From Burkholderiales bacterium (lineage in GTDB: Bacteria; Pseudomonadota; Gammaproteobacteria; Burkholderiales; Usitatibacteraceae), in contig JAHCAK010000033.1 in NCBI GenBank assembly GCA_019634955.1, forward strand, positions 1 through 45,211: a DNA stretch of 45,211 nucleotides. Reading direction: 5' to 3'. Below the pieces are notes generated by a model. The model saw only the letters and a program-made list of their open reading frames with translations, made no database searches and was not told the origin of the DNA. The number at the start of each line of letters is the position of its first letter. Position 1 is the stretch's first letter. Below, one piece after another: positions 24,191 through 32,097 of the stretch. The position numbers were made by a program, and so were the translations under genes.

Positions 24191-25339
24191 CTAGCCGCCC
24201 AGCCCCGCCGCGAAGCCCGCGAGCTGCGTCGCGAGGTCCGGCTGCAGCGCCAGCCTCCCTGCCCACTCCTCCGCGTGCGCGGCCGCCACCGGCAGCGCCG
24301 CGTCGAACGCCGGCCACGCCTTCCCGAGCGCATCGCCCCGGTTCCACGCCTCCCAGAGCGCCGTCACCTTCACGGCGTGGGCGCGGTCCATGCCGGCCGT
24401 GTAGCGCGCGAGGAAGGCGGCGAGCTTCACCCAGTGGGCGTTGTCGTCGGTGGGGTAGATGTGCCACACGAACGGGCGCGCCGCCCACTGCGCGCGCACG
24501 AAGGAATCCTCGCCGCGCACGAAGTTGAGGTCGCAGGCCCACAGCAGCTCGTCGTAGCGGCCCTGGTCGACGAAGGGCACGGCATGGGCGCTCACGCCGC
24601 CGCGCTCGCCGGCAGGATTGCCGCGCAGCCACGCCGTGACGGCGGCGGCCGCGACCCCCTCGGGCGCCACGACCCACACGGGCCCCGCGTGGCGCGTGAG
24701 CGCGGTGAGGAGCGAGTCGTACGGCGCCCCGGCGTAGCCGAAGAGGCTCACCTTGAGCGCGCCCTCGGGCGGGGCCGCGCCCGCGAGCAGCCGCCAGAAC
24801 GCCGCCTGCGCTGCGCGGTCGGCCTGGAAGGCGTCGCGCCGATCCAGGAGATCCCTCTCACGCAGGAGCCCGCCGGTGCGCGCCGTGAACCCGGGAAAGA
24901 AAAAATGGCGCGTGAGCGGGGCGTACTTCGGGTGCGGCGAGGGGAGCGCATGGCTTCCCTCCACCCACTCCTCGGCGCTCAGGTACTCCAGGTTGATCCA
25001 GCGCGGGTGCGGGTCGCGCGCGGCCATGGCGCGCACGTAGGGCTCGGGCGTGTCGCAGCCGAAGGTCTCCACCACCACGTCGGCGACCTCGACGGCGCCG
25101 CCCTCGAAGAGGCCCGCGTCCCAGCGCCACACGGCGATGCCGTCGATCTCCTGGCGCGCGAGGGCGGGATCGGCCTCCGGGCGAAGCCGCGCGAGCACCG
25201 TGAGGTCGTCGAGGAGGAGCCGCACGGCCTTGCCGTGCTCGCGCGCGAGGCAGCGCGCCAACCGCAGCGCCACCGCCACGTCGCCGAAGTTGTCCACGAC
25301 GCGGCAGAAGACGTCCCAGCGCTCGGGTCGTGCGGTCAT
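24191..25339 (-). CDS. earP: EF-P arginine rhamnosyltransferase EarP
   Basis: 382 residues, full length. EarP transfers rhamnose from dTDP-rhamnose to Arg32 of EF-P. The N-terminus, WDVFCRVVDNFGDVAVA, has Asp16 and Asp20 at the positions of the catalytic aspartates known for EarP. WINLEYLSAEEWVEG, LPSPHPKYAPLTRHFFFPG and the donor-site LNFVRGEDSFVRAQWA are family hallmarks. The GT-B fold fits. ATG 25339 follows GAAGG. A -10-like TAGAAT lies just upstream, so it may be transcribed on its own or follow the LytTR gene 36 bases away. efp lies about 9.8 kb downstream on the same strand, not next door as usual; the catabolic cassette lies between them. Confidence 0.96.
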   Translation of the reverse strand: MTARPERWDVFCRVVDNFGDVAVALRLARCLAREHGKAVRLLLDDLTVLARLRPEADPALARQEIDGIAVWRWDAGLFEGGAVEVADVVVETFGCDTPEPYVRAMAARDPHPRWINLEYLSAEEWVEGSHALPSPHPKYAPLTRHFFFPGFTARTGGLLRERDLLDRRDAFQADRAAQAAFWRLLAGAAPPEGALKVSLFGYAGAPYDSLLTALTRHAGPVWVVAPEGVAAAAVTAWLRGNPAGERGGVSAHAVPFVDQGRYDELLWACDLNFVRGEDSFVRAQWAARPFVWHIYPTDDNAHWVKLAAFLARYTAGMDRAHAVKVTALWEAWNRGDALGKAWPAFDAALPVAAAHAEEWAGRLALQPDLATQLAGFAAGLGG

Positions 25340-25375
25340 CCCTTCATTCTAGGCCGCCCGGGGCGGGCCCGCCGC

Positions 25376-26122
25376 TCAGAGCGTGCGCGCGTCGAAGCGC
25401 TGGGCGAAGTGCCGGGTCATCTCGATGCGCTGGCCGTCTTCCAGCACGAGCGTCCTGTCGCCGTGCGACCGCGGCAGGACGGAGCGAACCCGCGCGAGGT
25501 TCACGACGCAGGAGCGGTGCACGCGCAGGAACCCGTGCGCCGCGAGCCGCGCCTCGTAGTCCGCCAGGCGCCCGGCGCCGTGAAGCACGCGCCCGCCGGT
25601 CGAGACGAGGATGGCCCGGCCCTCCGCGCGAACCCAGTCGATGCGCTCCGGCGGCACGAGCAGCTGGGCCTCGCCGTCCTTCAACCTGATGCCCGCGAGC
25701 GGCGGGCCGCCGGCGTGAGGGGCGCCGGTTCCCGCGGCGAGGCGCCGCAGCGCGTCCGCCTCGATCCGGCGTCGCGCGCGCGCCACGGCCTCGTCGAAAT
25801 CGCTTGCGTCGAACGGCTTGAGGAGGAAATCGACCGCATCGTGCCGGAAGGCGCGCACCGCGTGCCGCCCGTGAGCCGTGGCGAAGATCACGAAGGGCCG
25901 CTCCGGCTCCGGCAGCGACGCCAGGAACGAGAAGCCGTCCTCGAAGGGCATCTCCACGTCCAGGAAGAGCAGTTGCACGCTTCCCAGGACCGCGCGCGCC
26001 GCCACGGGGCTGTCGAAGCTGCCCACCAGCACGAGATCCGGGCGCGCTGCCACCAGCCGCTCGAGGCGGCGCCGCGCGGGCGGCTCGTCTTCGACGATGG
26101 CCGTGCGGATGCCGGCCGTCAT
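25376..26122 (-). CDS. LytTR-type response regulator
   Basis: 248 residues: a receiver domain (acidic pocket E11/D12, phospho-acceptor D55 in LLFLDVEMP, conserved T in FATAHG, K in FLLKPFD) and a C-terminal LytTR DNA-binding domain (about 145-248; EGRAILVSTGG, FLRVHRSCVVNLARV). AlgR/LytR-type regulators control secretion, biofilm or alginate genes in other bacteria; the targets here are not evident. ATG 26122 overlaps the TGA of the kinase gene (ATGA), so the pair is translationally coupled. It is followed 36 bases later by earP. Confidence 0.94.
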   Translation of the reverse strand: MTAGIRTAIVEDEPPARRRLERLVAARPDLVLVGSFDSPVAARAVLGSVQLLFLDVEMPFEDGFSFLASLPEPERPFVIFATAHGRHAVRAFRHDAVDFLLKPFDASDFDEAVARARRRIEADALRRLAAGTGAPHAGGPPLAGIRLKDGEAQLLVPPERIDWVRAEGRAILVSTGGRVLHGAGRLADYEARLAAHGFLRVHRSCVVNLARVRSVLPRSHGDRTLVLEDGQRIEMTRHFAQRFDARTL

Positions 26123-27267
26123 GGCGCGTCGCCTCCCGCCGCCGCCGGCCGTTCGGCCGGAAGGCGAAGGCGCACGCGGAACCACGCGGCGTCGGACTCG
26201 TCGACCTCGAGGGCCGCGGCCTCCCCGAAGTGCAGCGCGAGGCGCTCGCGAACGAGGGCGAGGCCCCTGCCGGCGCCGTCCGCGCGAGGTGGCGCGTCGC
26301 CGCGCGAATTGGCCACCTCGATCCACAGCCCGGCACCGTCGCTGCCGGCCGTGACGCGAATCGCGAGCGGGCTCTCCGGCCTCGCCATCGTGTGCTTGAT
26401 CGCGTTCTCGACGAGCGGCTGGAGCACGAGCCGGGGCACGCGCCGGCCCTCGAGCGCGGGCGGCACCTCGACGCGCGCGTCGATCGCGCCCTCGAAGCGC
26501 AGCCGCTGGATTTCGAGATAGCTCCGGGCGAGGTCCAGTTCCTCGCGCAGGCTCGCCTCCGGGCCCTCCTCGCGCAGGGAGGCGCGAAGGAAATCGCCCA
26601 CGCGCGCGATCATCGTGACGGCCCGGCGCGGGTCTTCCTCGACCAGCGCGGCAATCGAGTTGAGGCAGTTGAAGAGAAAATGGGGATGGAGCTGGTCGCC
26701 GAGGCGCGCGAGCCGCAGCTCCGCCAGCTCGCCGCGCGCCCGCTCGATCTGCAGCAGGTGCGCCTGCTCGCGCTGGCGCAGCCGCCACGCGTAGGCGAGG
26801 CCGGCCATGAGCGCGTAGGTGACGAGGTCCTTGGGCGCCTCGAAGGCGATCACGGCAAGCCACGGCTTCGTGCGGTACTCGAGCCCCATCGCGGCGTAAA
26901 AGGCGAACCGGGAGGCGTAGGTGACACCGACGTGCAGGGCGAGGAATGCGGCCGCGCCGGCGAGGTGGGCGCCCGCCATCCGGAGCGCGCCCCACCCGGT
27001 GCGCTCCAGGAACGCGATCCAGCCGTAGACCCCGAGCGTGAGGACGCCCACGACCGCCACGCTGCCCATCTCGAGGAAGAAAGGCTCCCAGGGCGCGCGG
27101 CCACGCACGACGCGCGGATCCTGGAAATCGGCCAGCGCGAGGGCGAAGCCCAGCGCGAGCCACGCGGCCGCGTAGCCGATCCAGAAGCGGCGCGAAGGCC
27201 GCCCCCCGGCGTCGCGAAGCGGGGGCGGGGGCACGGCGGGGTGGACTGTCGATGGCAGCGCGGACAT
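26119..27267 (-). CDS. LytS/YehU-type sensor histidine kinase (His_kinase family)
   Basis: 382 residues from ATG 27267; a GTG at 27345 is an alternative without a good site. Four transmembrane segments lie in about 31-160 with no recognisable periplasmic sensor, then a His_kinase domain: HPHFLFNCLNSI with phospho-His 196, an N-box LVENAIKHT and Gly box GRGLALVRERL of the HATPase. These few-span kinases sense membrane or small-molecule signals. It overlaps the LytTR regulator by ATGA, forming a cognate pair. The 185-bp region to the divergent hydrolase gene probably holds the promoter, but no clear hexamers were found. Confidence 0.92.
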   Translation of the reverse strand: MSALPSTVHPAVPPPPLRDAGGRPSRRFWIGYAAAWLALGFALALADFQDPRVVRGRAPWEPFFLEMGSVAVVGVLTLGVYGWIAFLERTGWGALRMAGAHLAGAAAFLALHVGVTYASRFAFYAAMGLEYRTKPWLAVIAFEAPKDLVTYALMAGLAYAWRLRQREQAHLLQIERARGELAELRLARLGDQLHPHFLFNCLNSIAALVEEDPRRAVTMIARVGDFLRASLREEGPEASLREELDLARSYLEIQRLRFEGAIDARVEVPPALEGRRVPRLVLQPLVENAIKHTMARPESPLAIRVTAGSDGAGLWIEVANSRGDAPPRADGAGRGLALVRERLALHFGEAAALEVDESDAAWFRVRLRLPAERPAAAGGDAP

Positions 27268-27452
27268 CGGGCGCGGTGGGTGGATAGTGGCCCGCGCATT
27301 CTGCGCCGCGACCCCGGACGTGAACAGGGCGGGCGACTCGCGCACGCCGGGACCGGGTCGCGCACCCTTTCGTCCACCTCGCGCCGCCGGGCGCCGGCGC
27401 GGTGTGCGCGCCGCCTATCCTGCGCGCCACCAGGCCCTTGGAGACCCGTGCC

Positions 27453-28412
27453 ATGAAAGCCCATCGCCGCAGTTGCCTGCCCGGCCTCGCCGCCGTCGCC
27501 CTGTCCGCCTTCGCTGCCACCTCGATGGGCTGCGGCGGCGGGGGAGGCCCCGAGGCGGCCACCGCGCCGGCCCCGCCCGCCTGCGCCTCCGCCAGCGCCT
27601 GGAACGGCACGCGCTGCGAGCCCTTCGCCACCCGCGTGACGGAACGCGCCGCCACCCCGTTCGTCGAATCCGGCGCCCCCGTCACCCTCGAGGTGGTGAT
27701 CTTCGAGCCGCTCTCCGCGCCACCCCACCCGCTCGTCGTCTTCCACCACGGCTCGACCGGCAATGGCGACAATCCGGCAGCCTTCCTTGTCACCACGGTC
27801 CACGAGCCGGTGGCGCGGTTCTTCGCCACGCGCGGCTGGGCCGTGGCGTTCCCGCAGCGGCGCGGTCGGGGCGCCTCCGGCGGCCTCTACGACGAGGGCT
27901 TCGAGCCCGATCGCTCGCGCTATTCTTGCCGGCAGGAGCTGGCGCTGCCGGGCGTCGAGCGCGCCCTCCAGGATGCCGACGCGGCGCTCGGGCACCTGCG
28001 CCGTCGGCCGGGGGTCGATGCGTCGCGCATCCTCCTCGCCGGCCATTCGCGCGGCGGCATCCTCGCGGTCGCGCAGGCGGGCCGCCGGCCCGACGCCGTG
28101 CGCGGCGCCGTGAACTTCGTCGGCGGGTGGCTGGGCGAGGGCTGCGTCGACGCGGTGGCGGTGAACCGGGCGACTTTCGTGACCGGCGCCGCCTCGCCGC
28201 ACCCGACCCTGTGGCTGTATGCCGCTCGCGACGCCTTCTACTCCCTCGAGCACAGCCGCGCGAACTTCGCCGCCTTTGCCGGCGCGGGCGGGCGGGGAGA
28301 GTTCCGCGAGTACGCGCGGGCCGCAGGGCTCGAGGGCCACTTCCTCCCCGATGACCCGCCCCTCTGGGGCGCGGATGTCGACCGCTACCTCGGCGAGCGC
28401 TTTCCGAAGTAG
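27453..28412 (+). CDS. Secreted or lipoprotein alpha/beta hydrolase
   Basis: 319 residues from ATG 27453. A signal peptide (basic MKAHRRS, hydrophobic about 11-25) ends SMGC with Cys27, a probable lipoprotein site although the -3 residue is Ser. The hydrolase domain has an HHGST oxyanion motif, the nucleophile elbow GHSRGG, and the C-terminal LEGHFLPDD supplies a His; an Asp in the AARDAFY region fits the acid. Paired cysteines (for example CASASAWNGTRC) may form disulfides, consistent with export. The dienelactone hydrolase/platelet-activating-factor acetylhydrolase-like clan is the best broad match. Substrate unknown. Divergent from the LytS gene, and its last 28 bases overlap the convergent membrane-protein gene. 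Confidence 0.82.
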   Translation: MKAHRRSCLPGLAAVALSAFAATSMGCGGGGGPEAATAPAPPACASASAWNGTRCEPFATRVTERAATPFVESGAPVTLEVVIFEPLSAPPHPLVVFHHGSTGNGDNPAAFLVTTVHEPVARFFATRGWAVAFPQRRGRGASGGLYDEGFEPDRSRYSCRQELALPGVERALQDADAALGHLRRRPGVDASRILLAGHSRGGILAVAQAGRRPDAVRGAVNFVGGWLGEGCVDAVAVNRATFVTGAASPHPTLWLYAARDAFYSLEHSRANFAAFAGAGGRGEFREYARAAGLEGHFLPDDPPLWGADVDRYLGERFPK

Positions 28413-28702
28413 GCGCGCTCGAAGAACACGACGATCATGTCGAAGATCACCATCTTGCGCTCCACCTGCCCGGGAGAGAGGCCGGGTGTCGCGCGCGCGG
28501 TGCGGAGGTGCAGGTCGGGGTTGTCGAGGACGATCTTCAGGAACGCGATGTAGCTGTCGGAGAGCATCTGCCAGCTCTCCTTCTCCTCGTTGCGCCGTTC
28601 CTTGCGCTCCTGCGCGAGGTAGGTCGCGATCGCGAGCGGCAGGCCCACGACGGTCACCGCGTAGGAGGCGAGCTCCCAGAGGTCCTTGTCGAGCAGGGTC
28701 AT
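28385..28702 (-). CDS. Small single-span membrane protein of unknown function
   Basis: 105 residues from ATG 28702; the frame extends to 28771 but this ATG starts just before a single N-terminal transmembrane helix (about 10-28: ELASYAVTVVGLPLAIATYL). A charged cytoplasmic helix follows (AQERKERRNEEKESWQ) and then a soluble C-terminal domain (YIAFLKIVLDNPDLHL ...). The look, membrane anchor plus helical cytoplasmic domain, recalls small DUF-type proteins but no named family was recognised. It overlaps the 3' end of the hydrolase gene tail to tail by 28 bases and is divergent from the kinase gene at 28795. No partner is evident. Confidence 0.65.
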   Translation of the reverse strand: MTLLDKDLWELASYAVTVVGLPLAIATYLAQERKERRNEEKESWQMLSDSYIAFLKIVLDNPDLHLRTARATPGLSPGQVERKMVIFDMIVVFFERAYFGKRSPR

Positions 28703-28794
28703 GGCACGTTCCAACAGCTGGTCGGGAGATGCGGCATGCGTCGGCCAATGCCCCCACGATCGGTGGGGCATTTATTGTCCACGATAGCGGATCC

Positions 28795-29895
28795 ATGCAT
28801 GATCGTCGCACCGCTTTGCCGCGCAACGTGATGCCCATGGACCATGGCGTGATCACCCCGAGCGCCCCAGGCGCCCCGAGCCAGGCGCAGACCCTCGCGC
28901 TCCTCGGCCCTTCGCTCGACCGGTTGCCGCTCGCCATGATCCTGAGCGGCCCGGACGGGCGCATCGCGCTCGCCAACGATAAGGCGTGCGTCATGTTCGG
29001 CTGGCCCAGCGGCTCGCTGGTGGGTGAGCCGCTCGATTCGCTGATTCCGGAGCGGTTCCGCCTCGCGCACCCCGGCTACCGCGCCGGCTTCTTCGCCGAG
29101 CCGCGCGCGCGCATGATGGGCGCGGGCCGCGACCTCTTCGCGCGCCGCCGCGACGGCACCGAGTTCCCGGTGGAGATCGGCCTGAACCCCGTGCCGGTCG
29201 AGGGCGGGCTGATGGTGCTCTCGGCGATCGTGGACATCACGGAGCGCAAGGAGCGCGAGGCCGCCGTCCAGCGCAGCCTCGAGGAGAAGGAGCTGCTTCT
29301 CGCCGAGATCCACCACCGCGTGAAGAACAACCTGCAGGTGATCCACAGCCTGCTCGACCTTCAGGCGATGCGAAGCACCGACCCGGGCGTGCGCGGCATC
29401 CTGCTGGACAGCCAGAACCGCGTCCGGTCGATGTCGCTCATCCACCAGACCCTCTACCAGTCGAAGGACTTCGCGCGCGTGGACTTCGACTATTTCCTGC
29501 ACGCCCTCGCCCCCGGCCTGAGCGACAGCCTGAGCGGCGGCCACCCCCGCGTCGCGATCGACATCGTGCCCTCGGGCATCGCGCTGCCGATCGCCATCGC
29601 CATTCCCTGCGGGCTCATCGTGAACGAGCTGGTGAGCAACGCGTTCAAGCACGGCTACCCCGACGGCCGGTCGGGGCGCATCGTCGTCGGGCTGCGTCGC
29701 GAGGGGAGCGCGAGCGCCGTCCTCGAGGTCGCGAACGACGGCGCGCCCATCGACGCGGGGGTCGCCTTGGAAAGCGGCCAGTCCCTCGGCATGACGCTCG
29801 TGTCGCTTCTCGCCCAGCAGGTCCATGCCACGCTCCACGTGCGCCGGGCCGACCCGGTGCGGTTCGAGATCCGCATTCCCCTGGAGGCCCCGTGA
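28795..29895 (+). CDS. PAS-domain sensor histidine kinase, HisKA_2/HWE class
   Basis: 366 residues from ATG 28795; ATGs at 28831 and 28837 are alternatives, and no start has a strong SD. One PAS domain (about 40-150: LPLAMILSGPDGRIALAND ... FARRRDGTEFPVEIGL ... DITERKEREAA) feeds a HisKA_2 domain with EIHHRVKNNLQVIHSLL (His 173/174) and a HATPase with IVNELVSNAFKHGYP. No membrane segments, so it is a soluble sensor; the PAS cofactor is not readable. It overlaps the next gene by GTGA, and that gene carries a receiver. HWE/HisKA_2 kinases commonly signal to a stand-alone receiver, so the two proteins likely form a relay. Confidence 0.93.
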   Translation: MHDRRTALPRNVMPMDHGVITPSAPGAPSQAQTLALLGPSLDRLPLAMILSGPDGRIALANDKACVMFGWPSGSLVGEPLDSLIPERFRLAHPGYRAGFFAEPRARMMGAGRDLFARRRDGTEFPVEIGLNPVPVEGGLMVLSAIVDITERKEREAAVQRSLEEKELLLAEIHHRVKNNLQVIHSLLDLQAMRSTDPGVRGILLDSQNRVRSMSLIHQTLYQSKDFARVDFDYFLHALAPGLSDSLSGGHPRVAIDIVPSGIALPIAIAIPCGLIVNELVSNAFKHGYPDGRSGRIVVGLRREGSASAVLEVANDGAPIDAGVALESGQSLGMTLVSLLAQQVHATLHVRRADPVRFEIRIPLEAP

Positions 29896-31076
29896 ACGAC
29901 CTTCCCCGCACGCGGCTCATGCTGGTCGAGGACGAGCGCGTCGTCGCGATGAACCTGAGCCAGCGCCTGGGCCTGCTCGGCTACGACGTGCACGCGGTCG
30001 CCTCCTCCGGCGCGGAAGCCCTCGAGCGCGCGAGCCAGGCCTGGCCCGACGTGGTGCTGATGGACATCCGCATCGACGGCAACCTCGACGGCATCGAGAC
30101 CGCCGAGCGGCTCAACAGCATCCGGCCGGTGCCGGTCGTCTACCTCACGGCGCACTCCGACGAGGCGACGCTCGCCCGCGCGCGGGGCTCGAAGCCGTTC
30201 GGCTACCTCCTCAAGCCCTTCTCCGAGCGCGAGATGCACGCGACCATCCAGATGGCGCTCGCGCGCTTCGAGGCCCAGGAGACGCTCCGAGCGAGCCGGG
30301 ACGAGGTCCGCCGGCTCGCCGACGAGCTCGACCTGCGCGTCCGGGAGCGCACGCGCGAGCTCGAGGAGATTCTCGACGACCACCGGGGCTTCAGCCACGC
30401 GGTGGCCCACGACCTGCGCTCGCCGCTGCAGTCGATCTCTGGGCTGGCGCTGCTGCTGCTTCGCGACCAGTCCCTCGGCCTGCCCGAGCAGGCCGTGAGC
30501 CGCCTCACCCGGATCAAGGAAACGGTCAACCACATGGACCGCATGATCGCCGGCCTGCTGTCGCTCTCCCGGATCACGCGCGAACCGTTCGCGCGGCGCG
30601 ACGTGGACCTGGCGCTCTTCGCCCGCGAGACGGCGCGCGGGCTCGCCGAGCGCGATCCCCACCGGGTCGTCGATCTCGTGATCGCGCCCGCCGCGATGGC
30701 GAAGGCGGACCCGCACGCGGCGGAAGTGGCGATCGAGAACCTCGTGCAGAACGCGTGGAAGTTCACCTCCACGCGCGACCGCGCGCGCATCGAGCTCGGC
30801 GTGCGGCGCTTTCCCGACGAGGACGTCTTCCACGTGACCGACGACGGCGTCGGGTTCGACATGGCGGTCGCCACCAAGCTCTTCCAGCCGTTCAGCCGGC
30901 TGGACAACTCCCGCGGCTTCGAGGGCAGCGGCATCGGCCTCGCGACGGTGCGCCGCATCGTCGAGCGCCACGGCGGCCGGATCTGGGCGGAGTCGGCACC
31001 GGGGCGGGGGACCACCATCTACTTCACGCTGGCGCCCGCGAATCCCGCCTCCTCCCCCACCGGGATGCCGAACTGA
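29892..31076 (+). CDS. Receiver-histidine kinase fusion (REC-HisKA-HATPase)
   Basis: 394 residues from GTG 29892, overlapping the upstream TGA. The N-terminal receiver (about 8-120) has E13/D14, phospho-acceptor D58 (VLMDIRIDG), T86 and K108. A coiled linker (about 125-163) leads to HisKA with FSHAVAHDLRSPLQSI, where His173 is the likely phospho-acceptor, and a HATPase (VQNAWKFTS, DDGVGFDM, GSGIGLATVRRIVERHGG). Such REC-first kinases, as in Cph-type light or redox sensors, are gated by phosphorylation of their receiver. No DNA-binding or output domain is encoded in this pair, so the final target lies elsewhere. Stop at 31076 is 56 bases before an ArsR gene. Confidence 0.93.
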   Translation: MNDLPRTRLMLVEDERVVAMNLSQRLGLLGYDVHAVASSGAEALERASQAWPDVVLMDIRIDGNLDGIETAERLNSIRPVPVVYLTAHSDEATLARARGSKPFGYLLKPFSEREMHATIQMALARFEAQETLRASRDEVRRLADELDLRVRERTRELEEILDDHRGFSHAVAHDLRSPLQSISGLALLLLRDQSLGLPEQAVSRLTRIKETVNHMDRMIAGLLSLSRITREPFARRDVDLALFARETARGLAERDPHRVVDLVIAPAAMAKADPHAAEVAIENLVQNAWKFTSTRDRARIELGVRRFPDEDVFHVTDDGVGFDMAVATKLFQPFSRLDNSRGFEGSGIGLATVRRIVERHGGRIWAESAPGRGTTIYFTLAPANPASSPTGMPN

Positions 31077-31092
31077 GCGCGCCCGCACCCGC

Positions 31093-31130
31093 TTGACACG
31101 ACCGCGGCGGATATGTCACCGTTCGGTGAC
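31093..31130 (+). promoter_or_regulatory. ArsR promoter with operator palindrome
   Basis: TTGACA (31093-31098) is a consensus -35. A perfect dyad GTCACCG-TT-CGGTGAC (31115-31130) follows, with weaker ATA/TAT extension, directly against the ArsR start at 31133. The dyad would cover the -10 region, the classic ArsR autorepression layout. No good -10 is resolvable inside it. Confidence 0.55.
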
Positions 31131-31132
31131 CT

Positions 31133-31510
31133 ATGAGTCCCCCCGGCCTCAAGAACGACGAGATGGACGCGGTGTTCGCCGCGCTGGCGAGCGAGCCGCG
31201 CCGCCGCATCCTCGACATCCTCAAGAAGGAGCCGGGCGCCAACGTCGGCCGCGTCTGCGAGTTCTTCGCCATCGGCCGCGTGGCGGTGATGAAGCACCTG
31301 GGGGTGCTGGAAGGCGCGAACCTCGTGGTCTCGGAGAAGGCCGGGCGGGAGCGGCGGCTGTGGTTCAACCCGGTTCCGATCCACATGATCTACGACCGCT
31401 GGACCACCGAGTTCAGCGACTACTGGGCGGGGCGTCTCGCGCGCATGAAGTACCGGCTCGAGAACGCCCCGGTTCCGATCACCAGGGCGAAGGGAGGCGC
31501 GCGTGGCTGA
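31133..31510 (+). CDS. ArsR-family transcriptional regulator (SdpR-like)
   Basis: 125 residues, one winged-helix domain: DAVFAALASEPRRRILDILKKEPG, NVGRVCEFFAIGRVAVMKHLGVLE, LVVSEKAGRERRLWFNPVP. The 'FNPVPIHMIYDRW' C-terminal part is typical of ArsR genes paired with SRPBCC (AHSA1) genes, a common two-gene unit. No metal-binding CxC motif, so not an arsenic sensor. Start ATG 31133 sits on the palindrome at 31115-31130; an in-frame ATG at 31163 is possible. The stop overlaps the SRPBCC start by 8 bases, so the two are co-translated. Ligand unknown. Confidence 0.9.
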   Translation: MSPPGLKNDEMDAVFAALASEPRRRILDILKKEPGANVGRVCEFFAIGRVAVMKHLGVLEGANLVVSEKAGRERRLWFNPVPIHMIYDRWTTEFSDYWAGRLARMKYRLENAPVPITRAKGGARG

Positions 31511-32024
31511 TCCGAGGAAGGCTGTTTTCCGCATCGTCATCGACGGCACGATGGAGGCGGTGTTCCGCGAGCTCACCAAGACGGGCGAGCCGCAGGGCGC
31601 CGTGTTCAACTCGATGCTCACGCTGGACCAGCCGGGCCTCGTGCGAGGCCGGAAGATGCAGATGCGCACCGTGAGCGGCCGGCACGCCATCGTCGTGGGC
31701 GAGGTGGTCGAGCACTCGCCGCCCTCGCGGTTCGCGCACACCCACCGGTTCACCCAGTACGAGGACCCGTCCTGCACCGTCGTCTACGACCTGAAGAAGG
31801 TCGACGGTGGCGTCGAGGTAACGCTCACCGTCGAGGGGATCCCGGCCGGCACCGGCACGGAGAAGGAAATGATGAAGGGCGGCGACTTCATCCTGAAGAA
31901 TCTCAAGGCCATCGTCGAGACGGGCCGTCCGCCCCTCGGCACGCGCCTCATGTACGCGCTGTTCGGGGCGCTCGAGTTCGTGCTCCCCGCGAAGACGAAG
32001 TCCGAAAACTGGCCGCTCCGTTGA
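31503..32024 (+). CDS. SRPBCC (AHSA1/START-like) domain protein
   Basis: 173 residues of a single SRPBCC hydrophobic-pocket fold: AVFRIVIDGTMEAVFRELTKTGEP at the N-terminus and RFAHTHRFTQYED and VEVTLTVEGIP in the core sheet. GTG 31503 overlaps the ArsR stop. In such ArsR-SRPBCC units the SRPBCC protein is expected to bind a hydrophobic small molecule in the cytoplasm. The long C-terminal helix ends with ALFGALEFVLPAKTKSENWPL. It is followed by a triplicate GGGACTGTCCC repeat and then a DUF4287 gene. Ligand not determinable. Confidence 0.85.
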   Translation: MADPRKAVFRIVIDGTMEAVFRELTKTGEPQGAVFNSMLTLDQPGLVRGRKMQMRTVSGRHAIVVGEVVEHSPPSRFAHTHRFTQYEDPSCTVVYDLKKVDGGVEVTLTVEGIPAGTGTEKEMMKGGDFILKNLKAIVETGRPPLGTRLMYALFGALEFVLPAKTKSENWPLR

Positions 32025-32072
32025 CCCGGGACTGTCCCGGGGGACTGTCCCCGATCCTGGGGACTGTCCCCA
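32025..32072. repeat. Three tandem GGGACTGTCCC near-palindromes
   Basis: Between the SRPBCC stop (32024) and the next ribosome-binding site, GGGAC-T-GTCCC occurs three times (in 32025-32040, 32038-32053 and 32057-32072). Each copy is an inverted repeat around a single T and most are extended by further G/C pairs. Spacing is about 13-19 bp. It can form alternative hairpins. It may be a dispersed repeat, an attenuator or a protein-binding array; there is no U-run. Confidence 0.8.
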
Positions 32073-32097
32073 TAGGTATCCAACCGAGGAGAACACG

